A stretch of DNA of 64,000 bases from Tragulus kanchil (GCA_022376925.1 JAIOJX010000032.1:201124939-201188938); one strand, 5' to 3'; positions 43,213 through 55,141 are shown, numbered from the stretch's first letter. Translations and numbers: made by a program. Notes: generated from the letters alone by a model not told the origin.

Positions 43213-43914
43213 AGATAGGAAATCAGTGAAGTTTTCCGGGCAGAGAAACAACATGAAAAGGCTTATATCTGACCAGCATCATTCTGGGTTTTAAGTTAAG
43301 AAAAGACTTAAGTGGGGTAATGGAGGCAGTAGAGACTGGCCAGAAAATCAGTCGACATCCAGGAGAAAAACAATGGGGACCTGGATCAGGATCGTAGCAG
43401 CAGAGGTAATGAGCAGCTAAATCATGACTGGCCAAAGGAATGGATGCGGAGGAGAAAGGCAAGAGGAGTCAAGGTCAACTCCAAGGTTATCCACACCCAG
43501 CTATGAGCTCTGAACTCAATTCCTACGAAGCCCCCAAGTCTAAGCTCCCTTGAATAAATTGTGAAGACATTTCATTCTTCACTTGTCTTTCATTTGCTGA
43601 AAGTATGCATTAGTAAGTATGTATGTATGTATGTAAGTAAGTATACATTGGGGTAGTCGTAGAGACAGTGACACAGAGTGGGAAAGGAACCCCCTCACAT
43701 TAAAATCCTTCACATTAGTTTATTTTGTTCACAGAAGTTCACGTTTAGTCCTCCCCGTCCCTTGGGGGGATATGTACCACCACCACCACTTCATAAACTG
43801 AGCTTCAGAGAAATGGAGAGCTTGTCCAGGCTTACACAGCATTTAGTCCTAGAGCCTGTCTCTCCTGACTGCACATGTCATGAGCTTTCTATTACCTCAA
43901 CAGTTTTGATTTTG

Positions 43915-44060
43915 TCAAAGTTCATTCAACCAATATTTCCTGAGCATCTCTAGGGTAAATACCAGGCACTGTGTTTATCTTTGGGATGAAGCAGGGAAGT
44001 CATGACTTGGCACTGAAAGAACTCTCAGCCCTGGCTCAGAAGAGACACAGACCCAGTCCC
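43915..44060 (+). mobile_element. L2 LINE fragment
   Basis: 'aaagttcattcaaccaatat', 'cctgagcatctctagggta' and 'ataccaggcactgtgttta' are the L2 3' motif. Confidence 0.7.
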
Positions 44061-44949
44061 CCTCCACTGTCCATGCTGGGAAATGCATGCTCTATGCTTG
44101 GGGAGGGAAGAGGCGAGGCAACCTCTGTTCTCCCCCTCTTCTCCCTCTTCCCTTCCTCCCATTCATAAACAGGCATGTGCTTCTCCCTGAAAAACTGCTA
44201 GAAATCAGCTCTTGACTCACTAGCTTGGAACTGGCATGCTGACCCAGAGAAAATGAAGTCACTGTAGCCCAGACCCCTGCTGGGTGTGGCAGAATTGGCC
44301 GCAAGCAAAGAGATGATAAAGAAATCTCTAACATGTGCCAAGGGAGGGATTATCATATGGGCTCTTGCTTTTTATGAAATAGGAAAAGTGGATTTTTCTA
44401 GTTGACTGCATTTGATCGTTTTTCCTCCATTTGTTTTAAAGTTGAACATCTGATCTGGCAGGGACTTCTCATATTCAGCTGAAAAAAAGATGTCTTCTGA
44501 GCTCCTCTCCCAGCTTCCCATAACAGGGGATGGGGGTGGCAGGGCTTGGAGGATCATTCCATCACACCACTGCCACCCCTAACATATCAGAGCCCCTGAC
44601 ATAAATCAGCCTAAAAGTCCTTCTAATTGTGTCCATGCTTACCCATCCAGGGACTTTTCCTTTCTGGGTTCAACCAAAAAAAAAAAAAATCTCTATGTTT
44701 TCCTCATGGTCCCACTATATTTTCTCTCTGTTACCTTTGACTCCTTTTATAGAGTTGGCCTCTCTCCTACTGTAGGTTACTACTGCCACCTGGAAGCCAA
44801 AAAAAACAGGACATCCCAATAGGACCAAGCGGCTCAGAAATCTACCCAATCCAAACCCAAACCTAACACAGTGCTAACACTGCCTAGGAAGGATCTGAAG
44901 GAGAGGCCGCAGCATGAAAGAAGGCAGGGCGTCTCCATTTCCAGTGAGC
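44061..44949. other. Unassigned single-copy sequence
   Basis: Pyrimidine-rich tracts (44130-44160), an A run at 44677-44689, and no recognised family, exon or RNA gene. Confidence 0.4.
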
Positions 44950-45090
44950 TCACCAGTCACCTCGGATCCTGCTAACATGCAGATTCTGATTTGGTAGATC
45001 TAGGGTAGATCTGGGATTCTGCATCTTTAGGGAGCCCCCGGGTGATGTCCATGCTGCTGGTTCATGGACCACACTGAGTAGCAAGGACAA
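44950..45090 (-). mobile_element. MER5A-like hAT DNA transposon fragment
   Basis: 'aacatgcagattctgatttg', 'gggattctgcatctttaggg', 'gggtgatgtccatgctgctg' and 'ttcatggaccacactgagta' follow MER5A in reverse. Confidence 0.78.
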
Positions 45091-46171
45091 AGCGGAAAGC
45101 CCGTGGGTTAGAAAACCATGGGTCTGCTATTAATTCATAAATCTTGACAGTGGGCAAGACTAATATCTCCAGAATGTGGTTTGAAGAATATAAATCCCTC
45201 ATGATGTTCTTTAAGTAAAAAAAAAAACAACAACTTTACAGTCAAGCTAGAGTAGGTTTGGGAAATATTACACGCTTTATGTGGATAACACACTTGCTAG
45301 CAAAAGCTCTGTTTCAATGCCGTTCAATCTGCTTACCCCAGTGGGGTGTACCTTCCAGGTCAGGAAAGAGTAAATCCCAGGCTGCACACATCCCTAAGCA
45401 CAGCTCCATTAAGGGAGGCTCTGAGGTTTTTTGAGGTTCCCTATTGAAAGGAGTTAGGGAATTTATCAACTTCTAAACACTCAGCTTAAAGTCCCTAGCA
45501 TGCAGAGCCTTGAATAGTTTAGCCACTTGTGCTCTAGGAGAGAAAAGCCAATCCCTTTGCTCTCCCATAGCCTATGCTTCTTTGCACCCAGAATATCCCT
45601 GGAAGCACCTCAATGATTCACAGGCTGACAGCACCATCAATGCCAACCTTCACCAAATATTCAAAGAGAATCCAGGAAACATTGATAAACGCAGCAACCT
45701 TGCGTATCTATGTGGTGCTTGTCAGAGACTATACACCAGGCTGTTGGGAGTTAATATTCTGTCTTATTCCCGATGTGATTTGTAAGTTTTCAGCCACTAA
45801 AACGCCAGCCATGGGCCATCCTTGAGGCAATAATTCTGTTTCTGTCCAGAAAAGGACTGATTCCTTAGGACTGTTATCACTTAAGCATAAATCTGCTTAT
45901 GTGATAAGCAGGGGATAGGCCACCAGGGTATTCTTTCCTCAGATCCAAGATGTGGAAGGAGACCCAAGAGCAAGGTCTGCAGTTCTAGAGTGGGACCTCA
46001 TGGGGGCATATTCACAGGAAAAGACTCTTGACTCCATAGAAACTCAAAAAGGGCTGTCTCCCATGGGTGCTAATCCTTGCTTTGCAAAGAGAAGTAGATG
46101 CGTAAGGTTGGCTGATAGTCTGTGGATTTGGGCAGCAAAACCAGAAATTCTGACTGACTAAGTTGAGAAAT
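45091..46171. other. Mostly unassigned; possible L2 near 45490-45640
   Basis: 'gcatgcagagccttgaatag' and 'ctatgcttctttgcacccag' recall L2 but are too diverged to be sure. Two short plus-strand frames over 45510-45825 show no domain. Confidence 0.35.
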
Positions 46172-48398
46172 CCTTTCTGTTTCCGAAATCTCTTCCTAAC
46201 CCAACAAGGCTTGACAGAGAGCAGACAAAACCCAACTTTTGTTCTCTACTTTTCCTGTACAAGTCATACGGCCAAAGAACTTACAGCTACTATTGAGGAC
46301 CGACCCTCAAAACCTCTAGGGGTGAGCTCTGCAGTCACAGAGTGCTGAAGAAATTCTTTGTCCTCATGGCTTCCCAGGAACGCAAGAGGAAATGTACCAA
46401 TAAAATAGACTTACGGTGCACTTTATGTAGCCCTCTGTTCTGAAAAACACTTTGGAACTTGAAGCTGTAGCATCAGCAATACTAATCTCTGGGACACAAG
46501 ACGGGGGTAGAGGAAAGACAGACCAGTGGCTGAGACTCAATAAAATCATTTTTAAAAATATATATTTTTTAATGTTTAAGCACAAAATACACTAATGGAA
46601 TTGAGTGTCCTATTAAAACGTTTGGTCACTACTTGTAGCTCAGTAAAATTACACATTATAAATGCAACGAACCACATAAACTATTCATTTAGTAGATGAC
46701 TATCTGGCTCCACTGGGCCAGGCAGAGCTGGGGCAACAGGGGGTAGGAGGACAGGGAGTGGGAACAGATGCCAAGACTGATCAAGCTTTCTGTGGTCATC
46801 ATCAAGGGGAAATGTTTGAGGAACAAAAGCAGAGGCATCTCAGAGGACTTTCATGAGCTACTTTTCCAGCCACCCTCAACCAAATGAAACCAAGTGTCTG
46901 AACCACCTGATCTGGAAGCCTGAATATGGTGGGGTCTTTAACAATGAATTTCCTCTCAGTGAACTGAGGAAATTGAGAGCAAGGAGATCAAGGAATGTAC
47001 ATACAGTCACACAGATGATTATAACATACAATCACACAGATGATTAGGACAAACACTGGGCCCAGAGTTATATGGGATTCCATCCTCTACTGGAACTCCA
47101 CAAAACAGTCTTATTGCCCAACCTCTTCTTATCCAGTACCCATTGGGCCCCTCGTCCAGGGGACAGGATTAGGATGGAGGGAATGAGGAAGGAAACAAGC
47201 AGGTAACAACAGGTATAGAAGACAAATTCAGGAATTCCAGTGCTGCTGTCTTCCTACTTTCCAATCAGAGATCACCTGCCACAACGCCTTTCTGTTTCCG
47301 AAATCTCTTCCTAACCCAACAAGGCTTGACAGAGAGCAGACAAAACCCAACTTTTGTTCTCTACTTTTCCTGTACAAGTCATACGGCCAAAGAACTTACA
47401 GCTACTATTGAGGACCGACCCTCAAAACCTCTAGGGGTGAGCTCTGCAGTCACAGAGTGCTGAAGAAATTCTTTGTCCTCATGGCTTCCCAGGAACGCAA
47501 GAGGAAATGTACCAATAAAATAGACTTACGGTGCACTTTATGTAGCCCTCTGTTCTGAAAAACACTTTGGAACTTGAAGCTGTAGCATCAGCAATACTAA
47601 TCTCTGGGACACAAGACGGGGGTAGAGGAAAGACAGACCAGTGGCTGAGACTCAATAAAATCATTTTTAAAAATATATATTTTTTAATGTTTAAGCACAA
47701 AATACACTAATGGAATTGAGTGTCCTATTAAAACGTTTGGTCACTACTTGTAGCTCAGTAAAATTACACATTATAAATGCAACGAACCACATAAACTATT
47801 CATTTAGTAGATGACTATCTGGCTCCACTGGGCCAGGCAGAGCTGGGGCAACAGGGGGTAGGAGGACAGGGAGTGGGAACAGATGCCAAGACTGATCAAG
47901 CTTTCTGTGGTCATCATCAAGGGGAAATGTTTGAGGAACAAAAGCAGAGGCATCTCAGAGGACTTTCATGAGCTACTTTTCCAGCCACCCTCAACCAAAT
48001 GAAACCAAGTGTCTGAACCACCTGATCTGGAAGCCTGAATATGGTGGGGTCTTTAACAATGAATTTCCTCTCAGTGAACTGAGGAAATTGAGAGCAAGGA
48101 GATCAAGGAATGTACATACAGTCACACAGATGATTATAACATACAATCACACAGATGATTAGGACAAACACTGGGCCCAGAGTTATATGGGATTCCATCC
48201 TCTACTGGAACTCCACAAAACAGTCTTATTGCCCAACCTCTTCTTATCCAGTACCCATTGGGCCCCTCGTCCAGGGGACAGGATTAGGATGGAGGGAATG
48301 AGGAAGGAAACAAGCAGGTAACAACAGGTATAGAAGACAAATTCAGTTCAGTCAACATTGTGCCCAGTGCTGCTGTCTTCCTACTTTCCAATCAGAGA
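46172..48398. repeat. Tandem duplication 16 (unit ~1,115 bp)
   Basis: Copy A is about 46172-47272 and copy B about 47287-48398. Near its end copy A reads 'aattcaggaattccagtgct' where B has a longer 'aattcagttcagtcaacatt...' stretch, so about 14 bases are lost. It then diverges at 'gatcacctgccacaacg'. The body is otherwise the same. Confidence 0.95.
46955..47095 (-). mobile_element. MIR SINE with internal 25-bp tandem repeat (copy A; copy B at 48070-48210)
   Basis: 'ctgaggaaattgagagcaag' and 'cagtcacacagatgattata' are MIR-like. The 25-base unit at 46999-47023 is repeated at 47024-47048 with minor change, doubling the 'tcacacag' motif of the MIR. Confidence 0.6.
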
Positions 48399-49189
48399 TC
48401 AGCCCCTATAAGCATCACAGCTACTACCATCAGAAATGGAGCCCAAGGTGGAAGACTCATTTTCCTTCCAGGGCTGAGTTATTCTTACAATTCTAGATTA
48501 GTGAAATGAGAGAACAGACACTATCCTTAAAGCTTGTTGCAGCATCCTTGACCTCTTTCTCATTTAGCCCAATTTTCTTGCAAATGGAGTTATTTTAGTT
48601 GATTCAGCTCCTTATTTAAACAGAATTATCTTTGGGAAGGTTAAGTCTACCAGTTAGTCATACCAAAGTATGAATGACTGTTACTCACCTGATCAAAGTG
48701 ACTAATTTGAAGCTGGAGGGAAAGTGGAGATTTTAGAACAAAGGCACTTGGAGGAAGGACTTGATAACCTATTAATTATAGCCTTCCCTTAGATAGCATA
48801 GTGACAGAAGCAGATTAGCAAAGTATACCAAATAGAGTGGAAGATGTCTTTTCTAACTATGCTGAAAATCTAGAAGGCATTATTTTCAATCAATAAATAT
48901 GACTACACAAATTTTTAATAAAAATACCTTCATCATGGCAAAAAAAATCATGAAGAGTTAAGACATATAGCTAATACATATGTACATGTGTGTGTACATA
49001 TACAACATATAATGTACATTATATATACACAAACAATATATATGTATCATTTTCACTCATGTCATAAGTAAAGAATTTATCTTCCTAATAGAGAATTGTC
49101 AGAATCTATAAGAAAAAGAGTAGATAAGAATAAAGTCCACTAAAAAATGAGAAAAGTGTTAGAGTTTAAAGAAAATATACTGACTCATA
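48399..49189. other. Unassigned, with AT-rich low-complexity tract
   Basis: 48958-49050 is alternating TA/TG/CA-rich ('gtacatgtgtgtgtacatat'). The rest is not recognised, although 49085-49189 may be diverged L1 upstream of the next feature. Confidence 0.4.
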
Positions 49190-49540
49190 TAAAAAAGATG
49201 CTCAATCTCCATTGTAATAAGGTAAATGCAAATTAAGGTATACTACAAGGCTATTCTTCACCCATCAGATTGGCAAAACTCCAACAGTTTGATTATATAC
49301 TTTGTTGATAAAGCTACAGAGAAACAGACACTCTCTTACTTCCTAGTAGTTATATGAACTCATACAACCCCAGAGGAGAGCAATTGAGTAAAAAAAAAAA
49401 AAAAAAATCTATCAAAATTATAAATGAATGAGCCCTATAGTTCTGCAATTCCATTTCCGGGAACCATTCTATAAATAAGCTGACGTGCAAAATGACACAT
49501 GTACAAGGTTATTCATGCACGTAATACTGAAGTAACAGCA
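49190..49540 (+). mobile_element. Old L1 (L1M-like) ORF2 3' fragment
   Basis: 'gatgctcaatctccattgta', 'cccatcagattggcaaaact', 'gaaacagacactctcttact' and 'cacatgtacaaggttattca' give the L1 ORF2 3' order with many stops. An A run at 49390-49407 sits within it. Confidence 0.75.
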
Positions 49541-49905
49541 GAGATCAGGGGGACCTATCTGCAGGACAGGAACAAAGACACAGACATAGAGAACAGGCCT
49601 GGGGATGTGGGGTGGGCAGCAGGAAGGAGAAGGTAGGATGAATTGAGAGAGTAACATTGACATATATACACCACCATGTGTAAAATAGATAGCTAGTTGG
49701 AAGCTTCTACACAGCACAGGGAGCTCAGCCTGGGGTTCTGTGATGAGCTAGTGGGGTTAGATGAAGGAGGGAGGTGGAGGGAGGCTCCAGAGGGAGGGGA
49801 TATAGGGTACACTCATAGCTGGCTCACAGAGTTGTACAGCAGAAACTAAGACAACATGGTAATGCAATCATACTCCAATTAAAAATAAATATAAGAAGAA
49901 TAAAA
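49541..49905 (+). mobile_element. Artiodactyl L1 3' UTR (copy A; copy B from 50756 to ~51007)
   Basis: 'caaagacacagacatagaga', 'tacaccaccatgtgtaaaat', 'agctagttggaagcttctac', 'gttgtacagcagaaactaag', 'catactccaattaaaaataa'. The 3' UTR and tail of a younger L1 than its neighbours. Confidence 0.85.
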
Positions 49906-50490
49906 GGTAATCTGAACAGCTCTATATGTTAAAGAAGTTGAATTTGTAGTGAAAAATCTTCCCACAAAGAAAACTTTAGGCCCAGATGGCTTCATTGGTG
50001 AATTGGACCAAACATTAGAAAACAAATATTATAATTATATACAAACTCTTCCAGAAAAATGAAGCAAAAGATATACTTCTTCTCTCTTCCTATCTCTTTT
50101 ATTAGGCCAGCAGCATCCAGATACCAAAGTCAGATAAACACACTGTAAGAAAGCTAGAGACTAATAGTCTCTCATAAATGTAAGTTGAAGAAAATCTAAG
50201 TAAATTTTAACAAATTGAATCCAATAATATAATAAAAAGACAATATATCATAACTAAGATTTATCGCAGGAATGCAGGGTTGGTTTAATGTTTCAAAAAA
50301 TAAATGAAATTCATTATATTAATAAACTAAAAGAGAAAACTATATGGTCATCTCAATAGACACAGGAGACTTTGATAATATCTAACATCGACTCCTGATG
50401 TAAAAGAATAAAACTCTCAGCAAAGCAGGAATAGAGGAAAATCTGACAGAGGACATCTGTATAAAACCCACAAGGTAATATCAAACTTAA
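49906..50490 (+). mobile_element. Old L1 ORF2 fragment, reverse-transcriptase region (copy A)
   Basis: 'ggcccagatggcttcattgg', 'gaattggaccaaacattaga', 'ggccagcagcatccagatac', 'atgcagggttggtttaatgt' and 'atggtcatctcaatagacac' follow L1 ORF2 fingers-to-palm order. Frame broken throughout; inactive. Confidence 0.82.
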
Positions 50491-50492
50491 GG

Positions 50493-50688
50493 CTTCCCTC
50501 ATGGTTTAGCAGTGGAGAAACCCCTTGCCAATGCAGGAGACATGAGTTAGATCCCTGAGTCAAGAACAGGCCCTGGAGAACAAAGTGGCAAACCACTCCA
50601 GTATTCTTGCCTGGGAAATCCCATGGACTGAGGAGCCTGGTAGGCTTCAGTCCATGGGGTTGCAAAAGAGTCAGACAGGGACTTCCCT
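50493..50688 (+). mobile_element. Bov-tA SINE (copy A), with truncated CHR SINE to 50755
   Basis: 'ggcttccctcatggtttagc' to 'gttgcaaaagagtcagaca', then the CHR head 'gggacttccctggtggtcca', cut at the duplication junction. Confidence 0.9.
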
Positions 50689-51007
50689 GGTGGTCCAGTG
50701 GTTAAGACTCTGTGCTCCCAATGCAGGGGGCCTGGGTTCGACCCCTGATCAAAAAACATTGACATATATACACCACCATGTGTAAAATAGATAGCTAGTT
50801 GGAAGCTTCTACACAGCACAGGGAGCTCAGCCTGGGGTTCTGTGATGAGCTAGTGGGGTTAGATGAAGGAGGGAGGTGGAGGGAGGCTCCAGAGGGAGGG
50901 GATATAGGGTACACTCATAGCTGGCTCACAGAGTTGTACAGCAGAAACTAAGACAACATGGTAATGCAATCATACTCCAATTAAAAATAAATATAAGAAG
51001 AATAAAA

Positions 51008-51592
51008 GGTAATCTGAACAGCTCTATATGTTAAAGAAGTTGAATTTGTAGTGAAAAATCTTCCCACAAAGAAAACTTTAGGCCCAGATGGCTTCATTGG
51101 TGAATTGGACCAAACATTAGAAAACAAATATTATAATTATATACAAACTCTTCCAGAAAAATGAAGCAAAAGATATACTTCTTCTCTCTTCCTATCTCTT
51201 TTATTAGGCCAGCAGCATCCAGATACCAAAGTCAGATAAACACACTGTAAGAAAGCTAGAGACTAATAGTCTCTCATAAATGTAAGTTGAAGAAAATCTA
51301 AGTAAATTTTAACAAATTGAATCCAATAATATAATAAAAAGACAATATATCATAACTAAGATTTATCGCAGGAATGCAGGGTTGGTTTAATGTTTCAAAA
51401 AATAAATGAAATTCATTATATTAATAAACTAAAAGAGAAAACTATATGGTCATCTCAATAGACACAGGAGACTTTGATAATATCTAACATCGACTCCTGA
51501 TGTAAAAGAATAAAACTCTCAGCAAAGCAGGAATAGAGGAAAATCTGACAGAGGACATCTGTATAAAACCCACAAGGTAATATCAAACTTAA
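51008..51592 (+). mobile_element. Old L1 ORF2 fragment, reverse-transcriptase region (copy B)
   Basis: Duplicate of 49906-50490. Here the L1 continues beyond the nested SINEs to about 52340. Confidence 0.82.
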
Positions 51593-51944
51593 GGCTTCCC
51601 TCATGGTTTAGCAGTGGAGAAACCCCTTGCCAATGCAGGAGACATGAGTTAGATCCCTGAGTCAAGAACAGGCCCTGGAGAACAAAGTGGCAAACCACTC
51701 CAGTATTCTTGCCTGGGAAATCCCATGGACTGAGGAGCCTGGTAGGCTTCAGTCCATGGGGTTGCAAAAGAGTCAGACAGGGACTTCCCTGGTGGTCCAG
51801 TGGTTAAGACTCTGTGCTCCCAATGCAGGGGGCCTGGGTTCGACCCCTGATCAGGGAACTAGATCCCACATGCCACAACTAAGACCTAGCACAGCCAAAC
51901 TTTTAAAAAAAGAGAGTCAGACATGACTTAGAGACTAAACAACA
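51593..51944 (+). mobile_element. Bov-tA SINE interrupted by a CHR SINE
   Basis: Head 'ggcttccctcatggtttagc', centre 'cttgcctgggaaatcccatg', then the CHR insertion (51780-51912), then the Bov-tA end 'catgacttagagactaaac'. Outer near-direct repeats 'tcaaacttaa' (51583-51592) and 'tcatacttaa' (51945-51954) are its target-site duplication in the L1. Confidence 0.92.
51780..51912 (+). mobile_element. CHR-type SINE nested in the Bov-tA
   Basis: 'gggacttccctggtggtcca', 'gtggttaagactctgtgctc', 'gggttcgacccctgatcagg' and 'cctagcacagccaaac', then A-rich. The exact 11-bp repeat 'agagtcagaca' at 51769-51779 and 51913-51923 brackets it, proving the nesting. Confidence 0.95.
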
Positions 51945-51954
51945 TCATACTTAA

Positions 51955-52343
51955 TAGTAAAGGAATGAAAGCCTTTCTACAAAGATCAGAAATAAGAAAA
52001 ATGTGTCCCCTATCACCACTCTTTTAACATTCTATTGGAGGTCCTAGCCAATGCAACCAGGCAAAAATAATAATAAAAGGCCTTTCTATATTACTCAGGA
52101 AAAAGTAAAGCTGTCTTTATGCACAGAGACCACAGTTGCTGATACAGAAAATTCAATGATAATAATAATAATTCAATGATAGTAATTCAATAATCTACAA
52201 GAATAACCAATGTTACATAATACACACAAGTAACATGTGCACAATAAACATACAAAAATCAATTGTATTTCTAAGCAACGAACAATCAAATGTTGGCTTT
52301 CACTTTTTAAGAAACTGTTCAGGGAAGAAAACTGTGGCTCTCC
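51955..52343 (+). mobile_element. Old L1 ORF2 fragment, continuation
   Basis: 'gaatgaaagcctttctacaa', 'ggtcctagccaatgcaacca', 'aaatcaattgtatttctaag' continue the L1 ORF2 seen before the SINEs, in order. It ends at the next Bov-tA. Confidence 0.8.
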
Positions 52344-52354
52344 CAGATAATTTT

Positions 52355-52570
52355 GGCTTCCCAGGTAGTGCAGTGGTAAGGACTCTGCCTGCCAATTCAA
52401 GAGACCCAGAAGAAGCAGGTTTGATCCCTGGCTTGGGAAGATCCCCTAGAGGAGGAAATGGCGACTCACTCCAGCATTCTGGCCTGAAACTTTCATGGAC
52501 AGAGAAGCCTGGCAGGCTATAGTCCATGGGTCACAAACAGTTGGACACAACTGAGCATGCACACATAGAG
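52355..52570 (+). mobile_element. Bov-tA SINE with target-site duplication
   Basis: 'ggcttcccaggtagtgcagt', 'ggtttgatccctggcttggg', 'gaggaaatggcgactcactc', 'ggacacaactgagcatgcac'. The direct repeat 'cagataatttt' lies at 52344-52354 and 52571-52581. Confidence 0.93.
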
Positions 52571-52581
52571 CAGATAATTTT

Positions 52582-52805
52582 CAAAAAGCTCTCAAAACCA
52601 TTAACAAGAATAACTGAATAAACATGGAATTTCAGACAGGCTTCACAAGGCAAATGTTCTGAGGCACCTTTTCCTGAATCCCCATCAAATAGCCTGGCTG
52701 AGCAGTGCCTGAGATGCACATTCTGATGCTGGAGTAATCTTCAAGATCACCAAGGTGAGTCAAGGGGTCCAGATTCTGGGCTCAGTGAAGTCCCTAGCTC
52801 ACAGA
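52582..52805. other. Unassigned sequence after the L1/SINE block
   Basis: Possibly the end of the L1 for some bases ('caaaaagctctcaaaacc'), then unrecognised. Confidence 0.35.
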
Positions 52806-53174
52806 TAATTGAGGTCCCTTCATGGTTCTATCTACAAAAATGATGTGGCCTCTGCCCTCCCTCTTTCAGTGGCACTGAAAATGGCTATTCGGTATGAAAG
52901 TATGCTAGGAACGTAGAAAAAGAAAGAAAATCAAGACAAAGTCCCAGGTCAGGGTCAAAGTCAGCTCTGCACAGTCTTTTTCAGATGTCTCATTGTCAAA
53001 TAGGAAACTTCCTATTAGCCATGGAGAAAGGAGACAGAATCTGTCCTAGAGATCCTGGGCCAATAAGTTCCAAGAGCAGAGAGCACACCAAAAAAACCCA
53101 GAGAATCCAAAAAGTCACATTTGTTCATGGGAGAGGAAGCAGAGAGGAATGCAGTCCTATCATCATCCAGAAGA

Positions 53175-53545
53175 CCCCTGTTTTGGTCTGCCATAGCAAA
53201 GTACTGTGCAGACTGAGTGGCTTAAGCATCTATTTTCTAACAATTCTGAGGCTGGATGTCCAAGATCAAGTTGTTAGCACAGTTGGTTTCTTCTAGCTCT
53301 TTTCCTTGACCTGCAGATGGCCATCTTTTCCCTGCGTCTTCATGGGGTCTTTCCTCAGATTGTCCATATGCTTTGCTAATAATGGTACCAGTCATATTGG
53401 ATTGGGGCCCACCCACACGACCTCATTTTAATTAAAGTCCCTCTGTAAAGATCTTAACTCCAAATACAGTCACATTCTGAGGTACTGAGGGTTAGGATTT
53501 CAACCTGAATTTAGGGGTGACACAGTTCAGTCCAGAACAACTCGC
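53175..53545 (-). mobile_element. MLT1-type LTR (copy A; copy B at 54339-54710)
   Basis: 'ttttggtctgccatagcaaa', 'ccaagatcaagttgttagca', 'cagatggccatcttttccct', 'ccagtcatattggattgggg', 'aaatacagtcacattctgag' and 'ggttaggatttcaacctgaa' run in MLT1 order read backwards. Solo LTR, non-coding. Confidence 0.85.
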
Positions 53546-53960
53546 ACCCTTCTTCCTCTCACTTCTACCCTCTCTCATAAAGTTCCAATGGCTGAAACAT
53601 CCAGAACTCTTGTCAGTTCTCATCACCCTCGCAGATCAGGTCGGAGGGAGCCAGAGCTGCTTTCACACACACTATCATTCACTCTGTCCGAAGCCCAGGA
53701 AGCCAGTTTTCCTCCCATTCACATAGGGATTTCTAACCTGTACTACCAGAGGTTTCCTTGCACATGGAACCCTGAGACCCAAGCTGACCTTCCCTTTCCC
53801 TTCACATATCAGTTAAGCATTCCTCCCTCCCTCTCCCTGCCCTGTTCATTTCAGGATTATCACATTCAGAGAGCCAACATGACCTATTTAGGCTCTGACC
53901 CACTTACAACAGAAATACCAATCACAAACACTATCCAGAAGGAAAAAAAAAAAAAAAAAG
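53546..53960. other. Unassigned sequence with A run (copy A; copy B to ~55130)
   Basis: A 130-codon plus-strand frame (53588-53980) ends in a lysine run from the poly-A. The copy-B frame shifts at a C-run difference and is only 103 codons, which argues against a gene. Confidence 0.4.
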
Positions 53961-55141
53961 ATGACCACAAATTTAATTGAGGTCCCTTCATGGTTCTATC
54001 TACAAAATGATGTGGCCTCTGCCCTCCCTCTTTCAGTGGCACTGAAAATGGCTATTCGGTATGAAAGTATGCTAGGAACGTAGAAAAAGAAAGAAAATCA
54101 AGACAAAGTCCCAGGTCAGGGTCAAAGTCAGCTCTGCACAGTCTTTTTCAGATGTCTCATTGTCAAATAGGAAACTTCCTATTAGCCATGGAGAAAGGAG
54201 ACAGAATCTGTCCTAGAGATCCTGGGCCAATAAGTTCCAAGAGCAGAGAGCACACCAAAAACCCAGAGAATCCAAAAAGTCACATTTGTTCATGGGAGAG
54301 GAAGCAGAGAGGAATGCAGTCCTATCATCATCCAGAAGACCCCTGTTTTGGTCTGCCATAGCAAAGTACTGTGCAGACTGAGTGGCTTAAGCATCTATTT
54401 TCTAACAATTCTGAGGCTGGATGTCCAAGATCAAGTTGTTAGCACAGTTGGTTTCTTCTAGCTCTTTTCCTTGACCTGCAGATGGCCATCTTTTCCCTGC
54501 GTCTTCATGGGGTCTTTCCTCAGATTGTCCATATGCTTTGCTAATAATGGTACCAGTCATATTGGATTGGGGCCCACCCACACGACCTCATTTTAATTAA
54601 AGTCCCTCTGTAAAGATCTTAACTCCAAATACAGTCACATTCTGAGGTACTGAGGGTTAGGATTTCAACCTGAATTTAGGGGTGACACAGTTCAGTCCAG
54701 AACAACTCGCACCCTTCTTCCTCTCACTTCTACCCTCTCTCATAAAGTTCCAATGGCTGAAACATCCAGAACTCTTGTCAGTTCTCATCACCCTCGCAGA
54801 TCAGGTCGGAGGGAGCCAGAGCTGCTTTCACACACACTATCATTCACTCTGTCCGAAGCCCAGGAAGCCAGTTTTCCTCCCATTCACATAGGGATTTCTA
54901 ACCTGTACTACCAGAGGTTTCCTTGCACATGGAACCCTGAGACCCAAGCTGACCTTCCCTTTCCCTTCACATATCAGTTAAGCATTCCTCCCTCCCTCTC
55001 CCCTGCCCTGTTCATTTCAGGATTATCACATTCAGAGAGCCAACATGACCTATTTAGGCTCTGACCCACTTACAACAGAAATACCAATCACAAACACTAT
55101 CCAGAAGGAAAAAAAAAAAAAAAAAGATGACCACAAATTTA

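Larger units (their letters stand above)
41761..43856. repeat. Tandem duplication 15 (unit ~1,086 bp), scrambled junction
   Basis: Copy A is about 41761-42763 and copy B about 42847-43856. The 83 bases between (42764-42846) include a second 'cagagaaatggagagcttgt' (also at 42719) and a 'gggtgacatcatcagcttc' stretch found nowhere else nearby. Copy differences are homopolymer losses (gggagggctg/gggaggctg, ttagggaac/ttaggaac) and extra G/C near 43756-43768. Confidence 0.93.
49654..51855. repeat. Tandem duplication 17 (unit ~1,102 bp), junction inside a SINE
   Basis: Copy A is about 49654-50755 and copy B about 50756-51855. Copy A stops in the CHR SINE at 'gacccctgatcaaaaaac', where B continues 'gacccctgatcagggaac'. 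Bodies are the same by eye. The break cuts a SINE whose intact form is visible at 51780. Confidence 0.95.
52806..55141. repeat. Tandem duplication 18 (unit ~1,170 bp), near-clean junction
   Basis: Copy A is about 52806-53975 and copy B about 53976-55141. The join sits on the shared word 'aaatttaa' just after an A run that is about 17 A in both copies. Differences are homopolymers (ccaaaaaaaccc/ccaaaaaccc, ctctccctg/ctcccctg, ctacaaaaatg/ctacaaaatg). The A run at the edge could have stopped an overlap from being merged. Confidence 0.95.

Noticed and set aside
48958..49050. Origin or promoter in the AT-rich tract
   Set aside because: It is low-complexity TA/TG sequence only. No element pattern or transcript context supports a function.
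53588..53980. 130-codon plus-strand frame
   Set aside because: It ends in lysines encoded by an A run, and its duplicate is frame-shifted by a C-run difference to 103 codons.
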